In this document: positions 37,332 through 48,000 of the stretch, piece by piece
Numbering within the stretch: position 1 is the stretch's first letter
How the letters are laid out: each line of letters starts with the position of its first letter
Assembly: GCA_030426345.1 (NCBI GenBank)
Contig: JAUHYU010000016.1
Location: forward strand, 1-59,707
DNA: 59,707 nucleotides
Reading direction: 5' to 3'
Origin: Bacteroidia bacterium
Lineage (GTDB): Bacteria; Bacteroidota; Bacteroidia; Cytophagales; Cyclobacteriaceae
Translations under genes and position numbers: made by a program
The notes under the pieces: generated by a model
The model's input: only the letters and a program-made list of their open reading frames with translations
Told to the model about the DNA's origin: nothing
Database searches by the model: none

Positions 37332-38078
37332 ATGAAAAACAGACGAGATTTTTTGAAGATAGGAGGTGCAGGATTGGCTGCGGTTGCATCCACACCATTT
37401 TTGGCTAATGCCACCAACGTTGTCAAGGGAAAAAAAATACCTGAAGATCTTACCATTCTCTTGCAAGGAGATTCGATCACTGATGCCGGGAGAGATAAGT
37501 CTAAATTGGGGATCAACGATACCGCAGGATTGGGTAGGGGGTATGCCTTTCAAATAGTCACCAACATGTTGGGGTCTCAACCGAAGGCTAACTTGCAATT
37601 TTATAATAGAGGAATTAGTGGAAATAAAGTGTTTCAATTAGCAGATCGTTGGGATGAAGATTGTTTGAGCCTAAAACCTGACGTACTCAGCATCTTGATC
37701 GGGGTAAATGATTTTTGGCATTCGCTTAAAGATTATAAAGGTACTGCTCAGGTATATGATGCTGATTTTAGAAAGTTATTAGATAGAACACTGAAGGCCT
37801 TGCCAAATGTAAAATTGATAATTGGTGAGCCATTTGCTATTAAAGGCGGTAAGGCAATTAATGAGAAATGGTATCCTGATTTTCCTGAATATCAAAAATA
37901 TGCAGCTGCCATTGCCAAAGATTATAAAGCAGAATATGTTCCTTTTCAGAAGGTATTTGATGATGCCCTCAATGTAGCACCAGTATCATATTGGTGTCCT
38001 GATGGAGTCCACCCATCTATGGCTGGAGGTTACCTCATGAAAGAGGCTTGGGTAAAGGCTTTCAATCGATTGTTTTGA
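37332..38078 (+). CDS. Tat-exported SGNH/GDSL-type hydrolase
   Basis: A 248-residue esterase/lipase-like enzyme. The N-terminus NRRDFLKIGGAGLAAVAS is a twin-arginine signal. SGNH blocks are present: LLQGDSITDAGRD (block I, nucleophile Ser48), RGISGNKVFQLADRW (block II Gly), LIGVNDFW (block III Asn) and CPDGVHPSMAGGY (block V Asp and His). Relatives remove acyl or acetyl groups from carbohydrates or lipids; the DUF6807 neighbour, often found with sugar metabolism, fits a carbohydrate esterase but is not proof. It converges on the DUF6807 gene at a palindromic terminator. Confidence 0.92.
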   Translation: MKNRRDFLKIGGAGLAAVASTPFLANATNVVKGKKIPEDLTILLQGDSITDAGRDKSKLGINDTAGLGRGYAFQIVTNMLGSQPKANLQFYNRGISGNKVFQLADRWDEDCLSLKPDVLSILIGVNDFWHSLKDYKGTAQVYDADFRKLLDRTLKALPNVKLIIGEPFAIKGGKAINEKWYPDFPEYQKYAAAIAKDYKAEYVPFQKVFDDALNVAPVSYWCPDGVHPSMAGGYLMKEAWVKAFNRLF

Positions 38079-38132
38079 TTTTATAATCAGGCCAACTTAT
38101 ATAACCCCACGGTCATAGATTAAATAGCAAAC

Positions 38133-38170
38133 AAAAAGCCCTCAAAATCCATGGATTTTGAGGGCTTTTT
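38133..38170. terminator. Perfect 38-bp palindromic bidirectional terminator containing AAAATCCATGGATTTT
   Basis: All 38 bases are self-complementary about the centre between 38151 and 38152. The outer part (AAAAAGCCCTC) has the A/T tracts and GC stem of a two-way terminator. The inner part is the 16-base palindrome AAAATCCATGGATTTT, two inverted copies of the window's recurrent word meeting at CATG. It sits between convergent stop codons at 38078 and 38188. Confidence 0.9.
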
Positions 38171-38187
38171 GTTACAGTTAAACGGAC

Positions 38188-39270
38188 TTATTCCTTAGAG
38201 AAGTCTTTGAATTTATTATCTAAAATGTCTTTATTTAATTTAGAACCTGAAACTAACAATATCCGATGCTTGAAGGTAGTAGAAGCATTTGGTGCCAATT
38301 CAAAATTCAATTCTTCTTTTCCATCGCTAAATACTTTTTGTCCCAAAGGATTGGCTGCAAATAAGCCATAGGTTCTGGCATGCCAGTAGGTAGGGTAGCC
38401 AACGTTAGATGGGTGATCCATAATTACCAATGAAATATCTTCATTTCCAATAGTGGAAGTCAGGTTTACCCAATCAGCACGCTTTCCCCAAACATCGCCT
38501 CCTTCAACTCCTCCGCTATTATAGTACAATCCATTTACTCCTTCATTATTCAATGTTGGAACACTGGTGGCTTGTCCGCTAGCATCAGTGAAAATTTCAG
38601 GCTTTTTCGAAGGATGCTCCAAGGCACGAGTTACTCTAATCGCAATCATACCTTCTTTGTTGTCCTTAAAGCTAACTTTTTCGTCTTTTGCTTTTAACGT
38701 TGTAAATCGATCAATTGATCGCTCGTCACCATTAGCTCTGAATACAAATGTGGTATGTTCTTCGAGCAGAGTAACGCCATCAGGAGTGTTCCAATCCATT
38801 ACAACTTTTAAAGTCGCTTTGTCGTCTCCATCTTCTGTACTTTCAATTGATTTGTGTTTAATAGTACCATAATGGGCTCTTTTTTCCACTTTGATGGAAT
38901 CAGAATTGTTCCAAAAATCCAATCCGTTCACATCGCCATAATTAAACCAAAGACCTACATGATGAGGATGATCGACTCTTTCTCCAGGCATTGGCTCCAA
39001 TGGAAATCCACGTGTTATTTTGGTTCCTTTCGATGTTTTAATAGGATACAAAACTGGTTTTTTGATAGTGTTCGGATAGATGTAGGCAGTGAACAACTCT
39101 CCATTTACCATTACATCCACACGTTTTTCTGCATCATTTCTGACTAAATGGATTTTTTTCTCAGTTTTCACTTCCGCAGTAGTTGAATTTTCATTTGTGC
39201 TTTTCTTTGCCGAACAGGCGGCCACGCTACAGCACAACAATATTAGGATTACATTTTTGATAGAATTCAT
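38188..39270 (-). CDS. DUF6807 (PmoA-family) lipoprotein
   Basis: A 360-residue protein with a lipoprotein signal (SVAACSAKK). The family block GERVDHPHHVGLWFNYGDVN is present, as are GLDFWNNSD and NVGYPTYWHARTYGLFAANP. These are hallmarks of the 'PmoA family' or DUF6807 beta-sandwich proteins that are frequent in Bacteroidota and Planctomycetes carbohydrate loci. The name does not imply methane oxidation. Function is unknown; a sugar-binding or sugar-modifying role is inferred from typical context. It is monocistronic. Confidence 0.87.
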   Translation of the reverse strand: MNSIKNVILILLCCSVAACSAKKSTNENSTTAEVKTEKKIHLVRNDAEKRVDVMVNGELFTAYIYPNTIKKPVLYPIKTSKGTKITRGFPLEPMPGERVDHPHHVGLWFNYGDVNGLDFWNNSDSIKVEKRAHYGTIKHKSIESTEDGDDKATLKVVMDWNTPDGVTLLEEHTTFVFRANGDERSIDRFTTLKAKDEKVSFKDNKEGMIAIRVTRALEHPSKKPEIFTDASGQATSVPTLNNEGVNGLYYNSGGVEGGDVWGKRADWVNLTSTIGNEDISLVIMDHPSNVGYPTYWHARTYGLFAANPLGQKVFSDGKEELNFELAPNASTTFKHRILLVSGSKLNKDILDNKFKDFSKE

Positions 39271-39430
39271 GGGATATTATGTGTTTTTATTGAAATTACT
39301 CCCTACAAGTATATATCTAATCTTCTTGATAGAAAAGCAAATTTAAAAGAAATAAATTCTCATAAAAATGATTCAGCAATATAGTGCAAACGTTTGCGTC
39401 CTATCTGAGAAAATCTACGATATAAAGCAT

Positions 39431-39447
39431 CTAAAATCCATGGAATT
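39431..39447 (+). repeat. Intergenic CTAAAATCCATGGAATT word
   Basis: One of the gene-border copies of the recurrent word, about 80 bases before the cysH start and 160 bases from the divergent DUF6807 start. Within the divergent region 39271-39516 no other element was recognised. Confidence 0.65.
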
Positions 39448-39516
39448 AGGGTGATCTTAGTCATGTTTTTGGAGGAGATGATTATTTATATTTGCAGCGA
39501 TTAAGCAATATATATT

Positions 39517-40173
39517 TTGGATTTTAAACAAATAGAAGGAAAGATAAAAGGGTATCTCGCTGAGGGGAAACTCATTTTTACTACATCTTCTTTTCAAACA
39601 CACAGCATTCCTCTGCTTCATATCATTAGCCGGATCGAGCCGCAAATTCCTATTTATTTCCTGAACACAGGATATCATTTTTCTGAAACTCTAGAGTTCA
39701 GAGATCAGGTTGTTAAATTATTGAATTTGAATCTGGTGGATTTGAAACCGGATACACCAAAAAATATACAGCTTGATCCAGAAGGAAAATTACTTTTTAC
39801 TTCTGATCCTGATCATTGCTGTTATTTAAATAAAACCCAACCAATGGAAAAGGTGCTCATGCAATATGATGTATGGGTAAATGGTATTCGGGCAGAGCAA
39901 AATGCGTTTAGAAACGACATGAAGATAGAGCAAAATGCAAAGCATAACGTATTGCGATTTCACCCCATGATAGAATGGACAACCAAGGATATTTTTGCTT
40001 ATAGAAAAAAATTTAATTTACCAGAACATCCATTAGAGACTAAGGGGTACTTTAGTATTGGCTGTGAGCCATGTACTAGAAAAGTAGATTTGGACATGCA
40101 AGAAAGAGAAGCTAGATGGTATGGACTCAATAAGACAGAATGCGGGTTAAATACTGATTTAATCAGTAAATAG
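39517..40173 (+). CDS. cysH: Adenylyl-/phosphoadenylyl-sulfate reductase, iron-sulfur type
   Basis: A 218-residue enzyme reducing APS or PAPS to sulfite with thioredoxin as the donor. The Cys pair at 101-102 (SDPDHCCYLNKTQPME) plus CxxC at 183-186 (SIGCEPCTRKVD) form the 4Fe-4S site that marks APS-reducing members. The catalytic Cys is in the C-terminal KTECGLN (Cys209). The start is a TTG at 39517; the frame upstream is closed by TAA at 39502 with no ATG between. The epimerase gene follows after 54 bp on the same strand. Other sulfate-assimilation genes are outside the window. Confidence 0.92.
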   Translation: MDFKQIEGKIKGYLAEGKLIFTTSSFQTHSIPLLHIISRIEPQIPIYFLNTGYHFSETLEFRDQVVKLLNLNLVDLKPDTPKNIQLDPEGKLLFTSDPDHCCYLNKTQPMEKVLMQYDVWVNGIRAEQNAFRNDMKIEQNAKHNVLRFHPMIEWTTKDIFAYRKKFNLPEHPLETKGYFSIGCEPCTRKVDLDMQEREARWYGLNKTECGLNTDLISK

Positions 40174-40227
40174 GACGGTATTTTTTTGTTTGCATTTGAA
40201 ATGGAAGGATTTATAATATACAAATAA

Positions 40228-41148
40228 ATGAATGTATTGATCACAGGAGGAGCGGGATATGTTGGTACAGTTTTGACTAAAGAACTGGTTCGTTGCGCCG
40301 AAGTGAATAAGATCATTATTTATGATAATCTGAGTAGAAAGAACTACAATTTGTTTTTAGGAGATCGGTTAGTGAATGCCGAAAAGGTGGAGTTGGTTGT
40401 CGGTGATATTCTCGATTTGAGGAAATTAAAAAAGAATCTTCAAAGGGCAGATGTGGTATTTCATTTAGCAGCTCGTGTTTCTACTCCTTTCGCCAATGTT
40501 GATGCTGATTTTCATGAACAGGTCAACCACTGGGGAACGGCCGAACTAGTGTCTGCTGTGGAGGAGAGTAAAATCCAAAAAATCATATATACCAGCAGTA
40601 CCTCAGTTTATGGATCTTCTGATGATTTTATAGAAGAAACTCATATACCCAATCCAAAGACGTTTTATGGTATGTCAAAACTGCGGGGAGAGAAGCATGT
40701 GCAAAGGTTGCAAAAGAGGATGAATGCGATCGTTTTGCGTAGTGCCAATGTGTATGGATACAGTCGAAGTATGCGATTTGATGCCGTTATCAATAAGTTT
40801 ATGTTCGATTCTAACTTTACAAATCGAATTCAAATCCATGGAAATGGAAAGCAATTTCGCGCATTTATTCATGTGACTCTACTCGTGAAGGCTCTCATAG
40901 GTTGTATTTTAAATAAGGTGCCTTCCGGAACGTATAACATCGTAGATAAAAATCTTGAAATTTTGGACATTGTAGATGAACTCAAAGAAATATACCCTGC
41001 GCTTGAGTTTATTTTTGTCAATCAACATCTGGATCTTAGGCAGATGAAAGTAGATCCTAATTCGAAAATAAGGTCGTATGTTAATTTCGAAAATACCAAG
41101 TCACTCAGGGAAGAACTGTTGGATTTCAAACAACGATTTGCACTATAA
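40228..41148 (+). CDS. NAD-dependent epimerase/dehydratase (extended SDR)
   Basis: A 306-residue extended short-chain dehydrogenase, probably acting on a nucleotide sugar. It has the NAD-binding MNVLITGGAGYVGTVL, the middle block VVFHLAARVSTPFANV, the Ser/Thr block YTSSTSVYGSS and the catalytic YxxxK as FYGMSKLRGEK. The C-terminal substrate domain is slightly short. It follows cysH closely and is probably co-transcribed with it. A sugar-nucleotide role is inferred from the family; the exact substrate is unknown. An AAATCCATG word is at 40832-40840 (coding Gln-Ile-His-Gly). Confidence 0.88.
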   Translation: MNVLITGGAGYVGTVLTKELVRCAEVNKIIIYDNLSRKNYNLFLGDRLVNAEKVELVVGDILDLRKLKKNLQRADVVFHLAARVSTPFANVDADFHEQVNHWGTAELVSAVEESKIQKIIYTSSTSVYGSSDDFIEETHIPNPKTFYGMSKLRGEKHVQRLQKRMNAIVLRSANVYGYSRSMRFDAVINKFMFDSNFTNRIQIHGNGKQFRAFIHVTLLVKALIGCILNKVPSGTYNIVDKNLEILDIVDELKEIYPALEFIFVNQHLDLRQMKVDPNSKIRSYVNFENTKSLREELLDFKQRFAL

Positions 41149-41623
41149 ATCATAAAATTCCACCATTTTTTTATTGTCAAATTTCAAGTGAAATATATAC
41201 TTGAGTTGCATTTTGTGGCATTCTTAAGGAATAACTTCAAGTAAATATTGATATTTAATTATTAATATACTGATAAACAGTTGTTTATATATTTGTGACA
41301 TGCTTTATCTATTTTAAACCGCCACATTATGGTAGAATGTCAAAGGCTTTACGCATAATTTCCCTTCAGTTTGATCTACTATACTATACCTATTGTTAAT
41401 AAACGCATGATATTTCTTACATGTTGAAATGAAAGGTCTTAATTCATAAGAAGTTACGATATTCTATTATAAGTATTAAAGTGTAATTTCGATGGATTAA
41501 AAGGTATTTCGATTAAATAAAAAAGTGCATGGGCTCCATGCCTTTTGCGCAGATACCAGTGCAGGCTTCTCTTGTTATAAGGAAATATCTCAGTTTAGGT
41601 CGAGCATAGAAATAAGTAAATCG
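41149..41623 (+). promoter_or_regulatory. Long AT-rich leader/promoter region of the adhesin operon
   Basis: 475 bases with no convincing gene (an upstream extension of the next ORF back to 41525 has no signal peptide and is rejected). It includes two direct-repeat-like blocks, ATTTCGATGGATTAAA (41486-41501) and ATTTCGATTAAAT (41506-41518), 20 bases apart, and then a hairpin at 41521-41546. The length suggests a long 5' leader or upstream regulator sites. No confident promoter was placed. Confidence 0.45.
41521..41546 (+). promoter_or_regulatory. Leader hairpin, attenuator-like
   Basis: AAAAG, one bulged T, GCATGG, loop GCT, CCATGC, then CTTTT: an 11-bp stem with an A-rich left arm and T-rich right arm, about 80 bases before the start codon. 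It resembles a short terminator and could act as an attenuator, or end a transcript from upstream. Confidence 0.4.
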
Positions 41624-42013
41624 ATGATTATGAAATACAGGGTGAATATTGTGAATTGCGTATTTTTTGGGTTGTTGGCCCTGATGATCTTTTCAGGTGT
41701 CAATCATGCGAAGGGACAATGTGAACTGAAGGTGGAAAGTAAGGTTGAGACATTAGATTCTGGGCCAAAGACTGATATTTATCTGAAGGTTATTAAAGGC
41801 AGTGGCTCATTAGATTTTTATCTCATCGATTTGAAGGCTCCTCAAAAAGGACCAATACAGCAAAAAACCAAACAAGCATCTACTATGAAAGATGAATTTG
41901 TATTGGTTTTTGGGGATGTATCACCTTCCAATTATACCATTCAGGTAATTGATGCCAAAAAGTGTCAAATATCCATAGGGGGAGTAAGGGGCATAACTAT
42001 TTCCAATAATTAA
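41624..42013 (+). CDS. Small secreted protein preceding the giant adhesin
   Basis: About 129 residues. The signal peptide ends near VNHAKGQC (ATG at 41624 or 41630). The mature part is a predicted beta-sandwich of about 95 residues bounded by two Cys (QCELKVESKVETLDSG and IDAKKCQISIGG). I do not recognise a family. It lies 12 bases before the adhesin gene, so it is in the same operon, and it shares the exported fate and beta-rich character of the adhesin's domains. It has no T9SS sorting domain. It may assist or decorate the adhesin; this is inference. Confidence 0.72.
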   Translation: MIMKYRVNIVNCVFFGLLALMIFSGVNHAKGQCELKVESKVETLDSGPKTDIYLKVIKGSGSLDFYLIDLKAPQKGPIQQKTKQASTMKDEFVLVFGDVSPSNYTIQVIDAKKCQISIGGVRGITISNN

Positions 42014-42025
42014 ACGGAGTAGAGC

Positions 42026-45000
42026 ATGAAGAAAAGTTACTTTTTACTTATTCTATTGGCATCGATCGGGCTTTTTGCTAGCCAACAAGTCCAAGCACAA
42101 TGTCCGACTTTGGATCCAGCTGTAGGTACGCCGGAATATGGCAATGGAATAGAAGTTTGCGTGCAGCCCGGAGGGGACTTTGCCACAATCACGTTTTCGT
42201 TTGTCAACGACGCTTCTAACTTTGATAATTTTTTACTTTATGATATTGCAAATAGCAGCTATTTAATTGAAGGATTAAGCCCCGTTACCTACGTACATAC
42301 ACCTGGAAGTAATATTTGGGTGATAGAAAATGTACCCAATGAATTAGTTGCATCAATAAATTCGGTTTACGTTTTTACTAAAGTAGGATGTCTTACTTAT
42401 GGTGGAGCGGGGATTGACATTGATCCAAATGACGAACTTACTATTTCAGACACCGATATTGTTATAACCAATAATACTAGTTGTGTCAATCCTTTTAATG
42501 GAGCAATAGATATAACCGCATCAGGAGGATATGGAGCTTACGCTTATTCTTGGACGGGCCCTAATGGATTTACTGCCTCTACAAAAAATATTACTGCATT
42601 GGAGCCAGGTATTTACAATGTTGTTGTGTCAGATGGCCACAATTGTAGCTATACAAAGGATGTCGAAGTTTTAGATAATGCAGTAAACCCTGTCGTTACA
42701 ATTAATGGTTTGAATAGTACTTACTGCGAAAGCGATGCGGTTGTGGTTATTAACGGAAGTGAAGCTCCAAGCGGTACTTTTTCTGGACCGGGGATTACAG
42801 ACAATGGAGATGGAACTGCAAACTTTGATCCCTCTTCCGCAGGTGTAGGAGGAGATGTAATATATACTTACACGGATTTGTTGGGTTGTGTTGGCGATAC
42901 TGTATATAGTGTTTTAGTCAATCCTATCCCAACTACTCCGGTTGCGACAAATAATGGCCCTGCATGTGAGGGTGAAAATATACAATTAAGCACTCCTGAC
43001 GTAGCTGGGGCAACATTTAGTTGGACAGGTCCCAATGGATTTTCATCCACTTTAAGGGAACCAATTGTTTCAGGAATTACTGGAGCCGATGCAGGCATTT
43101 ATTCTGTTACAATTGTTTTGTTAGGGTGTGAAAGTTTGGCAGGTACAACAGATGTGGTTGTGAATCCTACCCTTGCCACCCCAATTGCAACAAACGATGG
43201 CCCAGCTTGTGAGGGTAATGATCTTCAGTTGAGTACCCCAGATGTTCCTGGAGCAACATTTAGTTGGACGGGTCCAAATGGATTTACATCTAGTTTAAGG
43301 GAGCCTGTTATTTCAGGGATCACTATAGTTGGGGCCGGAATATATTCAGTTGTCACAGATGATGGCACATGCCCGAGCTTGCCAGGGACAACCGATGTGG
43401 TTGTTACACCAATTCCAGCTACTCCTTCGGCCACCGATGACGGTCCAGTTTGTGAAGGAGGAAATGTGCAGCTAAGCACTCCGAATGTTCCGGGAGCGTT
43501 ATATAGTTGGACAGGTCCCAATGGATTTTCATCAGCTTTGAGGACACCAAATATCTCGGGTATCACTATAGCTGGGACTGGTACATATTATGTAACGGTT
43601 ACCTTGTCGGGATGTGCGAGCCTGACAGGTACGACTGATGTAATAATTAATCCCATTCCAACTACTCCAGTTGCCACAAACAATGGCCCTGCATGCGAGG
43701 GTGAAGATATACAATTAAGTACTGCTAACGTAGTGGGAGCAATTTACAGTTGGACGGGCCCTAATGGATTTTCATCGACATTACGAGAACCGACCATTTC
43801 AGATATAACAACTGCAGAAGCAGGTACCTATTCAGTTTCAATTACTTTATTAGGATGTTCAAGTTTGGATGGAACGACCGATGTAATAGTAAATCCAACA
43901 CTTGCCACTCCAACCCCAACTAATAATGGACCTGTTTGCGAAGGAGGAGATTTACAGCTAACGACTGCTAATGTTCCCGGTGCTACCTATATTTGGATAG
44001 GTCCTAATGGATTCTCATCCAGTTTAAGGGAACCAATCATTTCAGGGATTACTACAGCAAGTGCAGGTGCTTATTCCGTGGTGATAGACGATGGTACCTG
44101 TCCGAGTTTGCCAGGTGTTACCAATGTTGTCGTAAACCCAATTCCGTCTGCACCCACACCAACGAACAATGGACCTGTTTGTGAAGGAGGAAATTTACAG
44201 CTAACCACTGTTGATGTTCCTGGAGCAACATTTAGTTGGACAGGTCCCAATGGATTCTCATCAGCTTTGAGAGAGCCGATTATCTCAGGAATGACGGCAG
44301 CAGGTGCAGGCAGCTACTCTGTAATGGTTACGTTATCAGGGTGCGCAAGCCTGGCAGGCTCAACCAACGTGATTGTAAACCCAACTCTGGCCACCCCAAC
44401 AGCAACAAACAATGGTCCAGTATGTGAAGGAGATGATGTGCAGTTAAGCACACCTGATGTTCCTGGAGCGACATATGCTTGGGTAGGACCTAATGGATTT
44501 TCATCCAATTTACGAGAGCCGATAGTGTCAGGAATCACATTAACAGGAGCTGGTACCTATTCTGTAATGCTTTCTATGTCAGGATGTACTAGCCTGGCAG
44601 GCACAACAGATATAGTCGTAAATCCAACACCGATACCTATTATTGCTGGAAATTCGAACCCTGCTTGTCAGGCAACAGGTCAAATATATTCAGTTCAGTC
44701 CAATATAGGTTCTACCTATAACTGGACTGTCCCTGCAGGAGCGGTTATTACTTCTGGAGGTGGGACGAATTCAATTGTTGTAGATTTTGGCAGTACCAAT
44801 GGAATTATATCCGTTCAGGAACAAAACGCAAGTGGATGCATTAGTGCGGTTACAACTATGACAATAGTACAATCTGGTTGTGTATTTGATGCGGATTTCC
44901 TTACTTTTTCATTGTCAGCTTGTATTAATAACACAATAACCTTCACTAGCATATCTTCTGGTACCGACGCTACGACAACATATTCATGGAATTTTGGTGC

Positions 45001-48000
45001 AAATGCAACACCCGCTACGGCGAATACTGAGGGACCTCATGACATAACTTATAGCACTTCGGGTTTAAAAACCATTTCTCTAACCATTGATGATGGAAAC
45101 GGTAATGTGATTACAGAAACTAAAACTGATTATATCAATGTGGTAAATCCGGTTGTGGCAAATATCTCAGTTTCGGGGTCAAACCCGATTTGTCCTGGGC
45201 AGGCAACTGACTTGACACTCCAATTTGTTGGAGGGTTGCCACCATATTATGTTACCTATACAGATGGTAGTTCTACTTATAATTTGACAGTTAACGTTGG
45301 TAATGATACCACAATCTCAGTTTCACCCATTGTAAATACAGATTATAACCTTGTAAGTGTATCAGATAATAATTGCTCAGGTACTGTAAATCCTGCACCA
45401 GCTGAAGTGCTTGTTAATCCATTGTCTGATGTGATGATTCAAATTGATGATGCGATTGGAAGTCCTGGAGCATCAATAGCTATTCCAGTGAGGATAAATG
45501 GATTTCAATCAATGACCAAAATGAATTTTACTATTTCATGGGATGCTAATTTGATTTCATACGATGCCGTTGAAAATGTGTCATTACCAAATACCAACCT
45601 TGGATTAGCCGAAGTCGGCAATGGTTTCTTATCATTTACATGGAATTCCTCCTTGGCTGATACTACTATTATAGATGGCCAAGAGTTGTTTTCTATGCGG
45701 TTCAATATTAATGATGTCTTGTGTACGGATGCGATTTTAACAGTTGATGAGACTCCTTCTACCTTGGTTCCAATGGAAATTGGAAACGCCTCTTGTGATG
45801 CAAGCGTGACCATAGATGATGGTGTTGTGGATATCCAAGCCACAGCATCCATGACTAGTTCTGATCCTGACAATTTAATTTGTTTTGGGGAAACAGTCAT
45901 ATTCACAGGGTTGCCAACAAGTATGGTCAATTATAAATTTTATGTAAATAATGTGTTAACCCAAGATGGAGTCAACCCAACTTATATCAATGCGGTTTTG
46001 GTAGATCAGGATGAAGTCCGAGCGACGATAACAGACTTAAATGGATGTACTACAGATGTTGGGCCAATAGTTACAACCGTGACACAAATCAGCGCTACTA
46101 CGAATATAACGCAAATAACTGCTTGTGGACTTTCTGATGGAGCTATTGAAATTACTTCCGTGACAGGTGGTGTAGGCCCATACACTTATTTATGGACAGA
46201 TCCATCGATCAATGGTGGCAATGAAACATTGCAAAATCAATCTAATCTTGCGAGAGGAATCTATAACGTCACGATCACAGATGGTACTTCAGGCTGTATA
46301 GAGGTTATGTCCTTTAATATTCAAGAACCTGCAAATTTTACGTTGAGTACTACCAAGCAAGATGTTACCGCAATGGGAGGAAACGATGGGGAAATTAACC
46401 TGACGATTACTGGGGGAAGTGGAAATAATACTATTTCATGGACAGGGCCAGGGGGCTTTACCTCCAATCAGTTAGCAATTTCGGGACTTGTCGCAGGTAA
46501 TTATATCGCTGATGTTTTAGACAATGTAAGCGGATGCGGGGATTTTATAGAGGTCGAAATACTGGAGCCAACCAATGTTCTAACATTGAATTTCACAAAA
46601 ACAGATGTATCAGCTTGTGGAGCTTCTGATGGTACAATAGACTTAACTGTTTCTGGGGGAAGTGGAAATTATGCTATTTCGTGGTTGGCAGACAATGATC
46701 CTGGTTTTACCTCAAACTCAACAAATCTCACCGGTTTATCAACGGACGACTACCAAGTGACGGTAACAGATATTGTTACTGCCGAAGTGGCGAACTTGGT
46801 TGTTTCTATTGTGGATCCTTTGGGCACTACACTTTCTGCGGGTGTTGTTGACATGGCGACCTGTGTAAGCAATGATGGAGAAATTGCCCTAACCGTTTCT
46901 GGAGGGGTGGGCCCATTTACTTTTAGTTGGATCGATCTCGATGGAAATGGATTTACATCAAGCGATCAGAATTTAACTGGACTCATGGCAGGAAATTACA
47001 GAGTAGAAGTACAAGATGATGCGACATCTTGTACGAGTACGTTGGATGTGGTTGTAGGGAAGCCTGCTTTCTGCGATCTGCCTTGTGCTTTTAATGTGAG
47101 TGTTTCTACCAATCCTACAAACTGTGCTGATTCCATTAATGGATCTGCAACTATTTTCGTGATAAACGGAGGTTCAGGTGACGGCAATTATTTTTATAGC
47201 TTGGATAATGGAACAAGTTATATGCCTTTTGATGGAGATTTTCTGGCAGAAATTGAAAATTTGGGACAGGGAAATTATCCTATGGTGGTCAGGGATAGTG
47301 TGACAGGATGTACTGATAATGTGATAGCTAATGTTGGTGTTAGCTCTACGTTGGCCGCAGAGCTTTCGATGGATGAGGCAGATTGTGATGGCAAAAACGG
47401 TAAAATATCCATGAGTGTATCTGGGAAATCACCTTTCGAAGTTAAATTGGTTTACAAGGATGGCACAGAGTTTATCCAAACAGGAAGTGGGTTGTTTACT
47501 TTCGATAATTTGGATTCTGGCGCTTACTCCTATACCATTAAGGAAGATATCAACAACAATGGTTGTGAAATAATGGCACCTGATTCGATAAGTTTAGGTA
47601 GTGATTGTCCGACAGGTTGTTCTTCTCTGGCCGCTATCGCGCATAGTTTTGAAGATGCGACATGCAGCTCTGAACCAAATGGCAAAGCAATTGTAGATGT
47701 GTCAGGAGGGGCAAGCCCTTACGAATATACCGCAGATGGAATTAATTGGATTCCTTTCATTTCAGGAAACATAATAGACCAATTACCACCAAATGGCACA
47801 TATAACATTGATATTCGCCAAAGCGAGGTCAATGCAGATTGCAGAACTCAGGTACAGGTAGTTATAAATGGTCCTGACCCTATTGAACTTAAAATGCCAA
47901 TTATTACAATGGTACAAGCGAGTTGCAACCTAAATGATGGAGTAGTGAAATTGGGCGAAGTTGTAGGAGGAATTTCACCATATACATACCTGATTGACGA

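Noticed and set aside
38188-39270. Methane monooxygenase subunit (from the PmoA family name)
   Set aside because: The DUF6807 family is unrelated to the membrane methane monooxygenase; the protein is an exported beta-rich lipoprotein.
41525-41623. N-terminal extension of the small secreted protein back to 41525
   Set aside because: It would start inside a hairpin and place 33 unrelated residues before a clear signal peptide.
42935-44635. Regularly spaced repeats as a possible CRISPR array
   Set aside because: The 243-bp units are continuous coding sequence without spacers and translate to Ig/PKD-like domains.
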